Positions 7,442 to 14,446 of a DNA stretch of 25,427 bases are shown here, in pieces. The notes under the pieces are model-generated. The model was not told where the DNA came from. It saw only the letters and a program-made list of their open reading frames with translations, and ran no database searches. The first letter of the stretch is position 1; each line of letters opens with the position of its first letter. The DNA is from Candidatus Omnitrophota bacterium. GTDB lineage: Bacteria; Omnitrophota; Omnitrophia; Omnitrophales; Danuiimicrobiaceae. A program made the translations under genes and the position numbers. The stretch spans positions 1 through 25,427 of the forward strand of contig JACQQP010000143.1 of the NCBI GenBank assembly GCA_016206945.1, in the 5' to 3' direction.

Positions 7442-8913
7442 AAACGATGGAGTACAAAGGCAATTTTATTGATGGAGAGTTTGTCTTACCCCAGGGACGC
7501 ATTGACAGAATATTAAGTGAAGATCCCGGGAATTTAAGTCATCCTGTAGGCGAATTTTGGGTGAGTCTGGAAGCAGTCCGCTTAGCGGTCGACGTCGCAC
7601 AAGAAGCTTTTCCCAAGTGGGCTCGCCGAACGTTAAAGGAACGCGCCAGTTTTATTCTCCGTTTTAAGAGAGTCCTTAAAGCGCGCGCATCCGATCTTGC
7701 CCTTCTCATTTCTCGCGAAATGGGAAAGATGGTATCGGAATCCCGCATTGAGATCGATCGGCTTGGTGGAAAAGTCGATCAAGCGATTCACGAGGAGTTG
7801 AAACTTGTTGAGTCGGACACACATGAGATCAGCCGCGGCGTAGTCGGTCGGCTCCGTTTTCGTCCGCGAGGCGTCGTCGCGGTTCTCTCACCCTTCAATC
7901 TTCCTGCTTATCTGGGTAGCGCTCAGGTGATTTCAGCACTTCTGTTTGGAAACACGGTCGTTTTTAAACCTTCGGAACTGACCCCATTCGTGGGTCAGTT
8001 TCTCGCTTCGATTTGGAAAGAGGCGGGTCTTCCGCGAGGTGTTTTCAATTTGGTTCACGGTGGAGCCATGGTAGGCGAGGCCCTCGTCAATCATCCACAA
8101 GTAGACGCCGTGATTTTTACCGGGTCGTGGTCAACGGGTTCTAGGATTCAAGAACAGCTTTTGAATCAGCCGCACAAGGTTTGCGCCCTGGAAATGGGTG
8201 GGAAAAATTGTGCAATCGTTTTGCGGGACGCCGATCTCCGATGCGCGCTTGAAGAAACGATTACGGGCGCTTTTCTTACGACGGGTCAAAGATGCAATGC
8301 CACGAGCCGAATTGCAGTGGAGAAACCCATTGCCGATCAATTTATTGACCGATTTCTTGAACGCGTGGATCAAATTAAGATCGGTTATGGACAAAATCCA
8401 GATGCGTGGATGGGACCTTTGGTCAGTCAAAAGGCACGTGACAAAGTCCTTTCTTATTTGGAGCTTGCGCGGCATGAGGGATTTCAAGTCTTAAGAGAAG
8501 GCGGTGAGTTTCATGCAGATAAAAAGGGATATTATTTGAAGCCCTCAGTTCATTTTAGGCGAGGGTTTCCTGAGCTTTTCTATCACGACGGGAGTTACAC
8601 GGATGATGAAATCTTTGGACCCGATGTCGCCATTTATGAAGTGAAGAACTTAGAGGAAGCTATTCGGTTGAATAATGCCTCACGATATGGGCTTGTCTCA
8701 AGTGTTTTCACCAAATCAAGGCCGAAGTTCGAACAGGTGCTGAAAGAAGCGGAAACAGGGCTCGTGCACTGGAATGTAGGAACGACGCGCTCTTCGGGAC
8801 GTCTTCCATTTGGAGGTCTTAAGCGGAGCGGGAATGCACGCCCTGCAGGTTTTTTCTCACCTTACCTTTCCACATTTCCTATCGCTTCGGTAGAGCGCCC
8901 GCACCCAAGATGA
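7438..8913 (+). CDS. astD: Succinylglutamate semialdehyde dehydrogenase (AstD-like ALDH)
   Basis: This 491-residue NAD(P)-dependent aldehyde dehydrogenase has Asn154 (S-P-F-N-L-P), Lys177 (V-F-K-P-S-E), Glu252 (L-E-M-G-G-K-N) and catalytic Cys286 (G-Q-R-C-N-A). The substrate assignment rests on the family-like N-terminus (F-I-D-G-E-F) and on the position directly after astA; other ALDHs share the catalytic residues. AstD oxidises N-succinylglutamate semialdehyde to N-succinylglutamate. The gene starts inside the astA stop codon (ATGA at 7438-7441) and ends in another ATGA overlap with the next gene (8910-8913). The aminotransferase AstC, which would make its substrate, is not in the window. 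Confidence 0.82.
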   Translation: MKTMEYKGNFIDGEFVLPQGRIDRILSEDPGNLSHPVGEFWVSLEAVRLAVDVAQEAFPKWARRTLKERASFILRFKRVLKARASDLALLISREMGKMVSESRIEIDRLGGKVDQAIHEELKLVESDTHEISRGVVGRLRFRPRGVVAVLSPFNLPAYLGSAQVISALLFGNTVVFKPSELTPFVGQFLASIWKEAGLPRGVFNLVHGGAMVGEALVNHPQVDAVIFTGSWSTGSRIQEQLLNQPHKVCALEMGGKNCAIVLRDADLRCALEETITGAFLTTGQRCNATSRIAVEKPIADQFIDRFLERVDQIKIGYGQNPDAWMGPLVSQKARDKVLSYLELARHEGFQVLREGGEFHADKKGYYLKPSVHFRRGFPELFYHDGSYTDDEIFGPDVAIYEVKNLEEAIRLNNASRYGLVSSVFTKSRPKFEQVLKEAETGLVHWNVGTTRSSGRLPFGGLKRSGNARPAGFFSPYLSTFPIASVERPHPR

Positions 8914-9977
8914 GACATGCAGTCCTCATGGGAGATCCCTATTTTTTTAGGATCAAAGGGGGAAATAATCCCTATACTCGGAACCACTGGGGCGTGAGGA
9001 AGAGAGTTGACCGTGAGCGCGCGATTTTTCAGTGGCAGAGCTTGAGGGAAACCTTCGAATCTTTGGGCGCCAAAGTGTTCATTCTCGCGCCAAGGGAAGA
9101 TCTTCCCGGCCTTGCGTTTCCCGCCAATGCAGGATTTCTTTATCCCAAACTCTTGCGCCCTCTTCACGAAAGTTCCTCCCCCCTTGTTCGCCAAAAAACG
9201 GACGAATCCGTCCTCCGGCGGATGGGGGAGGAGAAAGGTGGGGGGTGCAATCCCCCCCATCCTAACCTTCCCCCACGGAGGGGGGAAGGGAAAACAGATG
9301 AAGAGGCTTTTAAAAGCACCTTCTACCTCAGCAACCTCACGGGCCACCGTGCGGGGGAGCAAGCGGTATACCGTGAATTTTTTTCGGAGCTTGGATTTCG
9401 GCTTGACACCCTTCCTTACCCATTTGAAGGAGAGGCTGATTTCTTTCCCTGCGGAGCGTCTTATATTTTCACGTATGGAACAGTTCGACCAACGGGTTTT
9501 CGGCTTCGGTTCGGTTGGCCTCCTTATGAATATCAATTTTCACACCGCTCCGATGAGCGAAATGAAAAAGCCCTTCAGAAAATCGTAGGCGGCCGTCCGA
9601 TTCTGAAAGTGCGGTTGATTGACGTTCGTTACTATCATGGCGACACGTGTCTTTTTGCCTTTGGACCGAAGCGCGAACATCTCTTTGCTTATCTGGATGC
9701 CGTGGATGAGGAAAGCCGAGGATTACTTCAACGTCATCTAGGCAACCGCCTCATTCCACTGGCGCGCGAGGAGGCCCAAAATTTTGTGGCCAACAGCGTT
9801 CAAATCGAAACTGAAAGTGGACCTCACATTGTTTTTCCTGTCGGTGTTTCCGATGAGGTAAAAAGGAAAGTTTCATCCCTTGGGATTTCCTTTACGACCG
9901 TGGATGTTTCAGAGTTTTTTGAAAAAGGCGGCGGCTCGGTTAAGTGTATGATTTGTGATTTAGGACCTTTGGTTTAG
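8910..9977 (+). CDS. DDAH/arginine deiminase-superfamily guanidino hydrolase with in-frame repeat insertion
   Basis: This 355-residue protein has the guanidine-modifying-enzyme (GME) fold. Visible features are F-P-A-N-A-G-F (Asn73), F-E-G-E-A-D-F (Glu173, Glu175, Asp177), Y-Y-H-G-D-T-C (catalytic His243, Asp245) and the C-terminal nucleophile in G-G-G-S-V-K-C-M (Cys346). These match the dimethylarginine dimethylaminohydrolase branch better than true AstB, which is about 445 residues. GME enzymes hydrolyse arginine-type guanidino groups through a covalent Cys intermediate. Between astD and the end of the operon, hydrolysis of succinylarginine (the AstB step) is a plausible inference; release of citrulline from a methylated or free arginine is the alternative. 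Residues 89-127 are encoded by GC-rich palindromes (9174-9290) and break a loop between N-A-G-F and F-Y-L-S-N-L. Confidence 0.83.
   Translation: MRHAVLMGDPYFFRIKGGNNPYTRNHWGVRKRVDRERAIFQWQSLRETFESLGAKVFILAPREDLPGLAFPANAGFLYPKLLRPLHESSSPLVRQKTDESVLRRMGEEKGGGCNPPHPNLPPRRGEGKTDEEAFKSTFYLSNLTGHRAGEQAVYREFFSELGFRLDTLPYPFEGEADFFPCGASYIFTYGTVRPTGFRLRFGWPPYEYQFSHRSDERNEKALQKIVGGRPILKVRLIDVRYYHGDTCLFAFGPKREHLFAYLDAVDEESRGLLQRHLGNRLIPLAREEAQNFVANSVQIETESGPHIVFPVGVSDEVKRKVSSLGISFTTVDVSEFFEKGGGSVKCMICDLGPLV
9174..9290. repeat. In-frame composite palindromic repeat inside the DDAH-like gene
   Basis: Three hairpins lie in a row. The first has TCCTCCCCC (9174-9182) paired with GGGGGAGGA (9224-9232), enclosing TTCGCC/GGCGGA and GGACG/CGTCC. 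The second is a G6/C6 hairpin (9240-9245 with 9252-9257). The third is CCTTCCCCC/GGGGGAAGG (9266-9274 with 9281-9289). The block equals codons 89-127 and contains no stop. The peptide P-P-H-P-N-L-P-P-R-R-G-E-G-K is a hallmark of translated repeat DNA. It shares TTCGCCAAAA, GGACGAATC and ATCCGTCC with the nadC element. Confidence 0.8.
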
Positions 9978-9995
9978 TGTATATATGTATATAAT
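9968..9995 (+). promoter_or_regulatory. Probable promoter for the YiiX-like gene
   Basis: TATAAT at 9990-9995 has a weak -35 (TTTGGT, 9968-9973) at 16 bases. The -35 lies inside the 3' end of the DDAH-like gene. A start near 10002 would place the 5' end of the RNA exactly at the hairpin described next. Confidence 0.4.
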
Positions 9996-10002
9996 CGATA
10001 AA

Positions 10003-10066
10003 GGAGTTAATTTTGCGAATGCAAAGCTCCTATACACCGATCGGCTGACGGTCTGAAAAGACGGAG
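10003..10066 (+). promoter_or_regulatory. Structured 5' leader with alternative pairings for the ribosome-binding site
   Basis: GGAG (10003-10006) pairs with CTCC (10027-10030) over an inner stem TTTGC/GCAAA (10012-10016, 10021-10025). A second hairpin GTCT-GAAA-AGAC (10051-10062) lies just before the Shine-Dalgarno GGAG (10063-10066). CTCC can pair with either GGAG, so two folds exclude each other. I could not match it to a known riboswitch class. Confidence 0.4.
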
Positions 10067-10074
10067 TCGAATTC

Positions 10075-10602
10075 ATGTTTAAGGACGGGGATATTTTACT
10101 TTGCAAAAGTAACGGCCTCATACCCAAGTTGATCAAATGGGGAACGAATAGCACTTATTCTCATGTGGCGGTGATCGCTTCGGCGAAGTTGGGACTGATT
10201 ATCGAAGCCGTTCCCGAAGGCGGCGTGCGTGCCATTTCGATTGAGAATTACAAGACACCCTACGATCTCTATCGAGTAAAATCAAATTTTACCTTTAATC
10301 CCGCTGGAGTTGTATCTTATCTCATCAAAATGCTTGCGCGGAAATACGATTACCCTTTGAAACTCGCCTGGAAAATGGCTTTGCGAAAGTTGAAACTGGT
10401 TCAGCTCCTCGGCTTAAAAGCATTTGGCAATAAAAAAGCGGCGGACGAGCTTCAAGAGGACCAAGATTATTTCTGCAGTGAGCTTGTCTACGCAGCATTT
10501 TTTATTGGCGGCGGACTGGACATTGTCCCGGAAGTTGATGCTGCCGACATTACTTCTCCAGGCGATATCGCAAAAAGTTCAGTCGTGGAAAAAGTTGAAT
10601 AA
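10075..10602 (+). CDS. YiiX/YebB-like NlpC/P60-superfamily (permuted papain-fold) hydrolase
   Basis: This 175-residue protein begins with G-D-I-L-L-C and has the permuted papain layout: His30 in Y-S-H-V-A-V, Glu44 in I-I-E-A, and the nucleophile Cys134 late in the chain in Y-F-C-S-E-L-V-Y. Relatives are amidases or thioesterases acting on cell-wall peptides or lipids, and some are orphan. No signal peptide is visible, so it is cytoplasmic or needs another route. GGAG lies eight bases before the ATG. It stands alone behind its own likely promoter and a hairpin leader. The precise substrate cannot be given. Confidence 0.8.
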   Translation: MFKDGDILLCKSNGLIPKLIKWGTNSTYSHVAVIASAKLGLIIEAVPEGGVRAISIENYKTPYDLYRVKSNFTFNPAGVVSYLIKMLARKYDYPLKLAWKMALRKLKLVQLLGLKAFGNKKAADELQEDQDYFCSELVYAAFFIGGGLDIVPEVDAADITSPGDIAKSSVVEKVE

Positions 10603-10729
10603 AAAGTAGAAGGATGACAATCAATTTCAAAGGGGATATCATACAGTTTTGAATTTTGAGTTCTAGGTCAGAGTTTTTGAAACACGTGAATTGAATAAGG
10701 AGACGGTTTCAAGCGTCTAAATCAAAAGG

Positions 10730-11281
10730 ATGCATGATCCTGATCGGCATCTCGTCGAACGAGCTAAGGCAGGTGACCGAGGAGCTTTTGGCAAGCTCGC
10801 AACCCGTCATTATGAGCTCGTTTATGCTGTGGCGTTTGGTGTTCTCGGAAATCGCGAAGACGCGCTGGATGTGGCGCAGGAGGCATTGATGAAAGCGTTC
10901 CTCGAGATCCAGAAGTTTCAAGGCGAATCGAAATTTAGGACCTGGCTTTATCGGATATCGGTGAACGCTGCGATTGACGCGAGCCGGCGAAAGCGGCCGA
11001 CGGAACCAATCGAAGAAAGAATCGATCTTCGGGCCCATGAGCCAAGCCCGCGCGAGGAGGCTCACCGCAGGGAAATTCGGGGTCTTGTCCGGAACGCGCT
11101 TGATCTTTTGAGCCCGGAACATCGTACCATACTCGTGCTCAGGGAATGGCATGAGCTCAGTTATGACGAAATTGCCGAGACGCTTCAGATCGAAGTAGGT
11201 ACGGTTATGTCCAGACTTTTTTATGCGCGCAAGAAGCTTGCCGAGGCGCTTGGGGCGAACGTGAAAGGAGAGGTACCATAA
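10730..11281 (+). CDS. ECF-type RNA polymerase sigma factor
   Basis: This 183-residue protein has sigma region 2 (about 8-80; N-R-E-D-A-L-D-V-A-Q-E-A and T-W-L-Y-R-I-S-V-N) and region 4 (about 120-172; L-S-Y-D-E-I-A-E-T-L and a recognition helix V-G-T-V-M-S-R-L). It would direct RNA polymerase to a stress or envelope regulon. The start is forced: an in-frame TAA sits at 10718-10720 and region 2 begins soon after the ATG. AAAAGG touches the ATG with no spacer, while a better AAGGAG (10697-10702) lies far upstream, separated by a 5-bp hairpin (10701-10705 with 10714-10718). The stop shares a base with the next ATG (TAATG). The downstream membrane protein is in the usual anti-sigma position. Confidence 0.93.
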   Translation: MHDPDRHLVERAKAGDRGAFGKLATRHYELVYAVAFGVLGNREDALDVAQEALMKAFLEIQKFQGESKFRTWLYRISVNAAIDASRRKRPTEPIEERIDLRAHEPSPREEAHRREIRGLVRNALDLLSPEHRTILVLREWHELSYDEIAETLQIEVGTVMSRLFYARKKLAEALGANVKGEVP

Positions 11282-11697
11282 TGGCGGCTGGCGAGGAGGA
11301 GAAAAAAATCCGAGAGCTCTTTAAAACCTATATGGCCGAGGAGCTTAAGCACCCTGAGATCGGCCGCCGAAAGAAAGCGTTTATCCAGGAGCATTTTGCT
11401 CCACACATTCCGTTTGTTTTGAGGCCCGCGCTTCTTGTCCCTACGCTCAGCTTTATATTTATTTGTGTGCTCGCTCTTCAATTGATGAAGCCTGTTACGA
11501 AACCTATACCGCAGGTTGCTCTGAAGGAAACAGTTAAACCAAAGACCTTAGAGAGAACGCCTTTTGAGGAAGGCGATCTCGGAGTACAGGTGAAGCAGGT
11601 ATCGAGCGATATGGGTTCTACTTTGGTGTTTCAAAAATCTTCGCAGGGAGTGCCTGTTATCGTCATCTGGGTTTTTACAGGAGGGTCCAATCAATGA
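11281..11697 (+). CDS. Single-pass membrane protein in anti-sigma position
   Basis: The protein has 138 residues. A charged cytoplasmic N-terminus (about 1-45) leads into one membrane helix (about 46-66; L-V-P-T-L-S-F-I-F-I-C-V-L-A) and a short periplasmic tail. The layout and one-base overlap with the sigma gene suggest that it holds the sigma factor at the membrane. It lacks the H-x3-C-x2-C zinc motif of classical ZAS anti-sigma factors, so it would be a different type. It overlaps the next gene by four bases (ATGA at 11694). The assignment is by context and topology only. Confidence 0.65.
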   Translation: MAAGEEEKKIRELFKTYMAEELKHPEIGRRKKAFIQEHFAPHIPFVLRPALLVPTLSFIFICVLALQLMKPVTKPIPQVALKETVKPKTLERTPFEEGDLGVQVKQVSSDMGSTLVFQKSSQGVPVIVIWVFTGGSNQ

Positions 11698-12143
11698 AAA
11701 GAGGAAGAATATTTTTGGGATGGCTTTTAATCGGTGTTTTGCTCTTTCCTTCCTATGGTGGGTCGCAAGCACCCGCCCTGACGTTGAAAGTGGCGGTGAT
11801 TCTGGCGTCGAATGAAGGCTCTGATTTCGACCTTGAAAACGATGCGTACCGAGATCAATTAATCCGTTTGTTTTCCTATACGGCTTACGAGCAAGTCAGA
11901 GGATATTCTGTTGTTCTGGAAGAAGGGGAACAGGAATTAATTGCGATACCGGGGGATTATGAATTGATTTTGACCTTACAGAGGTTGGAAGGAGAAAAAG
12001 TGTTCCTTCACGCCCTGATTCAAAAGGGAGGAAATAAATTTTTAGATACGGAGCTTTCCCTATTGGGACCTACGCCTGTCTTTTTGGGCGGTCCTCCTCT
12101 CGATTCTGGAAATCTTGTCCTTGCCATTGAAAAACTCTATTAA
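11694..12143 (+). CDS. Exported protein, third gene of the sigma operon
   Basis: The protein has 149 residues. It has a signal peptide (about 1-25; W-L-L-I-G-V-L-L-F-P core) and a mature alpha/beta-looking domain containing V-A-V-I-L-A-S-N-E-G and Y-E-L-I-L-T-L-Q-R. I do not recognise the family. It starts inside the stop of the preceding gene, with GGAGGG about ten bases upstream (in GGAGGGTCCAATCAATG), so it is probably translated in step with the anti-sigma candidate. It may be the periplasmic sensor or a target of the sigma system; that is inference from position. Confidence 0.68.
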   Translation: MKRGRIFLGWLLIGVLLFPSYGGSQAPALTLKVAVILASNEGSDFDLENDAYRDQLIRLFSYTAYEQVRGYSVVLEEGEQELIAIPGDYELILTLQRLEGEKVFLHALIQKGGNKFLDTELSLLGPTPVFLGGPPLDSGNLVLAIEKLY

Positions 12144-12214
12144 AATCTAGGGTATGAATAAATGAAGGTTTTTCCACGTCTTAGAGGATAGGAAGTTGAA
12201 AGGAGAGCATTGCT

Positions 12215-12829
12215 ATGAGATACAGAAGCCGAGCTAAAAATCCGTTGCTAACGTTAGTGGTTTTGCTTATGATTGGTGCCGTTCCGAAGCCATTGCTGGC
12301 TGTAGACGGTGGAAGCGAACTCGTTCTTGCCGATTTTAATACGGGAGACAAACCAAGCAACATCGGGGGAGACTTCGGCGCCTGGGATAAAGACCCCAAT
12401 GATGAAACCCAAGGCTGCCAGCAAAGCTTTGAAGCGATCGATGCCTTAGGAGATGAAACCGGTTATTCCATCAGGCTGGATTATGATGTGGACTCCCCGA
12501 ACCCTGCTTATAATGGGTTTTGGATGAAGCTCAATGACTTAGATGCCACAGCCTACAACACGGTGAACTTCTATCTGAAAGGGGACCCCCAAGCCGGCTT
12601 CACCAAAAGAGTCAAAATTGAGCTGAAGGATGCTTCCAAACAACCCTCCCCCTACATTGTGGCCGGAGTGACCGAGGAGTGGCAGAAGTTTTCCATTCCC
12701 TTTGAGAAGTTCAGACGGGTCAAGAACTGGGACACCTTAAATGAGTTTGTGGTGGTCTTTGATGACATCAACTCCAACCCCAAGTCAGGAACCATTTATT
12801 TGGATCAAGTAACCTTTTCTTCGGAGTAA
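12215..12829 (+). CDS. Exported carbohydrate-binding-like (galactose-binding jelly-roll) protein
   Basis: The 204-residue protein has a signal peptide (about 1-30, ending P-L-L-A). A single beta-sandwich domain resembles CBM11/CIA30-type folds: it opens with L-V-L-A-D-F-N-T-G, has G-F-W-M-K-L-N-D-L-D in the middle, W-Q-K-F-S-I-P-F-E-K-F late, and closes with G-T-I-Y-L-D-Q-V-T-F. Such domains bind glycans, or in CIA30 proteins act in complex assembly. GAAAGGAG precedes the ATG by about ten bases. No catalytic domain is attached. It may work with the glycosidase further down, but the two are about 5 kb apart. Confidence 0.75.
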   Translation: MRYRSRAKNPLLTLVVLLMIGAVPKPLLAVDGGSELVLADFNTGDKPSNIGGDFGAWDKDPNDETQGCQQSFEAIDALGDETGYSIRLDYDVDSPNPAYNGFWMKLNDLDATAYNTVNFYLKGDPQAGFTKRVKIELKDASKQPSPYIVAGVTEEWQKFSIPFEKFRRVKNWDTLNEFVVVFDDINSNPKSGTIYLDQVTFSSE

Positions 12830-12866
12830 AGCGACTGAAACAAGAAAAACAACAGGGAGGCCCCAA

Positions 12867-13139
12867 ATGAAGTATTTGTTAACGGCAATTTTTGTGGTCA
12901 TGTTGGTTTTCTCAAACGCATCGGTAAAGTTCTCGTATGCTGCTGAGGCGAGTGATACCGCGATTGATCAAGTGGGAGATTGGCTTGCGACGGTAGGGAA
13001 GCAAGGAGTTGAGAAGGATCAGATCATTGCTCAGCGCAAGGCCGAGAGGGCCGCGCGCCGTGCCGAGGAAGAGGCCAAGAAGGCTGCAAAAGAAGCTGAA
13101 CATGCTGGCGAAGACATGCAAAAGAAAATGGGGTTTTAA
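12867..13139 (+). CDS. Small exported helical protein, unknown function
   Basis: The protein has 90 residues with a signal peptide (about 1-25, ending S-Y-A-A) and a mature part that is almost entirely Ala, Glu, Lys and Arg. Heptad-like patterning (A-E-R-A-A-R-R-A-E-E-E-A-K-K-A) predicts one long amphipathic helix or coiled coil. GGGAGG precedes the ATG by about eight bases. The next gene starts 12 bases after the stop. I recognise no family; the shape suggests a periplasmic or envelope-spacer role, which is a guess. Confidence 0.68.
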   Translation: MKYLLTAIFVVMLVFSNASVKFSYAAEASDTAIDQVGDWLATVGKQGVEKDQIIAQRKAERAARRAEEEAKKAAKEAEHAGEDMQKKMGF

Positions 13140-13151
13140 TTTTCCAAGCTC

Positions 13152-13502
13152 ATGAAACAAATTAAGTATTTCATTTTCATTTTCTTCTTTGCTTTGACAG
13201 CGGGGAATCGCATGGCTCTTGCAGCCGATCCAGCGGATGACGATTCCCTTGGGGTCAGGGCTGGGAAGACGGTCAATCAAGTTCGAGATACGACCGAAAC
13301 TACCTACGTTGCAGCCAGCGAGCAGACTCAGGTGACGGCAAAGGAAATCGAGGCCTCTTGGGACAAATTTGCTGAATCTTTACGGAAGCAATGGGATGAG
13401 GCCGTGAAAAACGTCCAGGTCGCAACCGAAAATTTTCGAGCGTACCTCAACCGTGAGTACGTCAAATTTATGGAAACCGTCAATTCGCCCAAACAATCGT
13501 AG
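13152..13502 (+). CDS. Small exported helical protein, unknown function
   Basis: The protein has 116 residues, with a signal peptide (about 1-25; Phe-rich core F-I-F-I-F-F-F-A-L, ending A-L-A-A). The mature part is charged and helical, with no cysteine, and is similar in style to the preceding small gene. No strong Shine-Dalgarno is seen, and the 12-base gap to the upstream stop suggests coupling. The M48 gene begins 31 bases after the stop. The set may form an envelope-related operon. Confidence 0.68.
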   Translation: MKQIKYFIFIFFFALTAGNRMALAADPADDDSLGVRAGKTVNQVRDTTETTYVAASEQTQVTAKEIEASWDKFAESLRKQWDEAVKNVQVATENFRAYLNREYVKFMETVNSPKQS

Positions 13503-13533
13503 CGCCCCTTTTAAAGCATTTGTTTCCCCTCAA

Positions 13534-14286
13534 ATGTTCCCTCGCGAATTTGGACTTTTAAACAGAGTTTTTGCGGTACTCGTTTTGGCATCTGTGTGTG
13601 CGGGATGTGCTTACGTAGAACCTTTCGTCCAAGAGCTCAATCTTATTTCCGTTCCGGAAGAGAAAGAAATCGGAACGAAGTTTGAAGCTGAAATTGCGAA
13701 AGAAATGCCGCTCGTTGATGATTCTGTCTTGAACGGCCGGATTCAGACGATGGGCGAGCGACTTTTGAAAGGGCTTCCGCGGCGCGATTTCGATTATCGC
13801 TTTCATATTGTTCAGGATAAGACGCCAAACGCGTTCACCATTCCGGGCGGTATCATTTATGTTCATACGGGCCTTTTTGATTTCACGGCGGATGATAGCG
13901 AGCTTGCGGGCGTTTTGGCGCATGAAATTGGGCATGCTTATGAACGGCATCCTGCAAAAGCAATCTCCCGCGCTTACGGCGTCGCGTATCTCTCCCAGCT
14001 TCTTTTTAAAGATCCAGAGGGGAAATCCAAGAAAATTGCGCTCGAAATTGCCAAAGGAGGTATTCTTTCCCGATACAGTCGTCAGGATGAGTACGAAGCA
14101 GATAAGGTCGGTTACGCCATTGTGAAGAAGGCGGGTTACCCCACGCGCGGTTTGGTCTCCTTCTTAAGGAAAATTCGAAAACTCGAAGGAAGCGGGGCTC
14201 CCATGCCTTTTTTAAGCAGTCATCCGCCGACGCTGGACCGTATTGCCCGGCTCGAATCTTTTGAGAATAGCCCTCCGACCATTTAG
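13534..14286 (+). CDS. M48 family zinc metalloprotease, probable lipoprotein
   Basis: Starting at 13534 the protein has 250 residues. A hydrophobic leader ends in C-A-G-C (Cys25), a near-lipobox, so outer- or inner-membrane anchoring on the periplasmic side is likely. The zinc motif H-E-I-G-H is at 130-134 and the third ligand probably lies in D-E-Y-E-A-D. This is the LoiP/BepA/YcaL type, which degrades misfolded outer-membrane proteins. A longer reading from 13453 is open, but it would overlap the preceding gene by 50 bases and put 27 polar residues before the signal sequence. No clear Shine-Dalgarno precedes either start. It closes the group of small exported proteins. Confidence 0.85.
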   Translation: MFPREFGLLNRVFAVLVLASVCAGCAYVEPFVQELNLISVPEEKEIGTKFEAEIAKEMPLVDDSVLNGRIQTMGERLLKGLPRRDFDYRFHIVQDKTPNAFTIPGGIIYVHTGLFDFTADDSELAGVLAHEIGHAYERHPAKAISRAYGVAYLSQLLFKDPEGKSKKIALEIAKGGILSRYSRQDEYEADKVGYAIVKKAGYPTRGLVSFLRKIRKLEGSGAPMPFLSSHPPTLDRIARLESFENSPPTI

Positions 14287-14295
14287 TGATATAAT

Positions 14296-14381
14296 CCCAC
14301 CACCTGCTTTTGGCCCGAAGGGCCGACTTTTTTTGATGGTTTTTAAAAAGTCTGCCTGACGGCAGTAAAGCAGGTGATGGG
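14296..14381. repeat. Long intergenic palindrome, first of a tandem pair
   Basis: Arms 14296-14310 and 14367-14381 pair over 15 bases with one mismatch. Inside are GGCCC-GAA-GGGCC, a GACTTTTT/AAAAAGTC stem and CTGCC-TGAC-GGCAG. It starts ten bases after the M48 stop, so it may also act in RNA ends or stability. Confidence 0.8.
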
Positions 14382-14386
14382 ATAAT

Positions 14387-14446
14387 CCCACTACCTCTCT
14401 AAGTGTCGAGAGCACGTTGGCCTTGCGGCCAAAGAGAGGTAGTGGG
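14387..14446. repeat. Long intergenic palindrome, second of a tandem pair
   Basis: The arms CCCACTACCTCTCT (14387-14400) and AGAGAGGTAGTGGG (14433-14446) are perfect over 14 bp. Inside is TTGGCC-TTGC-GGCCAA. GGGATAAT follows both this module and the first one, and both modules open with CCCAC. Confidence 0.85.

Noticed and set aside
8910..9977. Calling the GME-fold gene astB
   Set aside because: AstB is about 445 residues with different spacing. This protein is about 316 without the repeat and has DDAH-style ends, so AstB function is only an inference from context.
10002..10074. Resemblance to cyclic-di-GMP or fluoride riboswitches (GCAAAGC, GGCTGACG words)
   Set aside because: The order of conserved blocks and the stem architecture do not match either consensus; it is kept only as an unclassified structured leader.
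10679..10720. ECF-type autoregulatory promoter (GAAAC and CGTCTAA)
   Set aside because: The two boxes are about 30 bases apart, too far for an ECF promoter, and the start would fall at the ATG.
13453..13533. Upstream start for the M48 gene
   Set aside because: It would overlap the preceding gene by 50 bases and place 27 polar residues before the lipoprotein signal.
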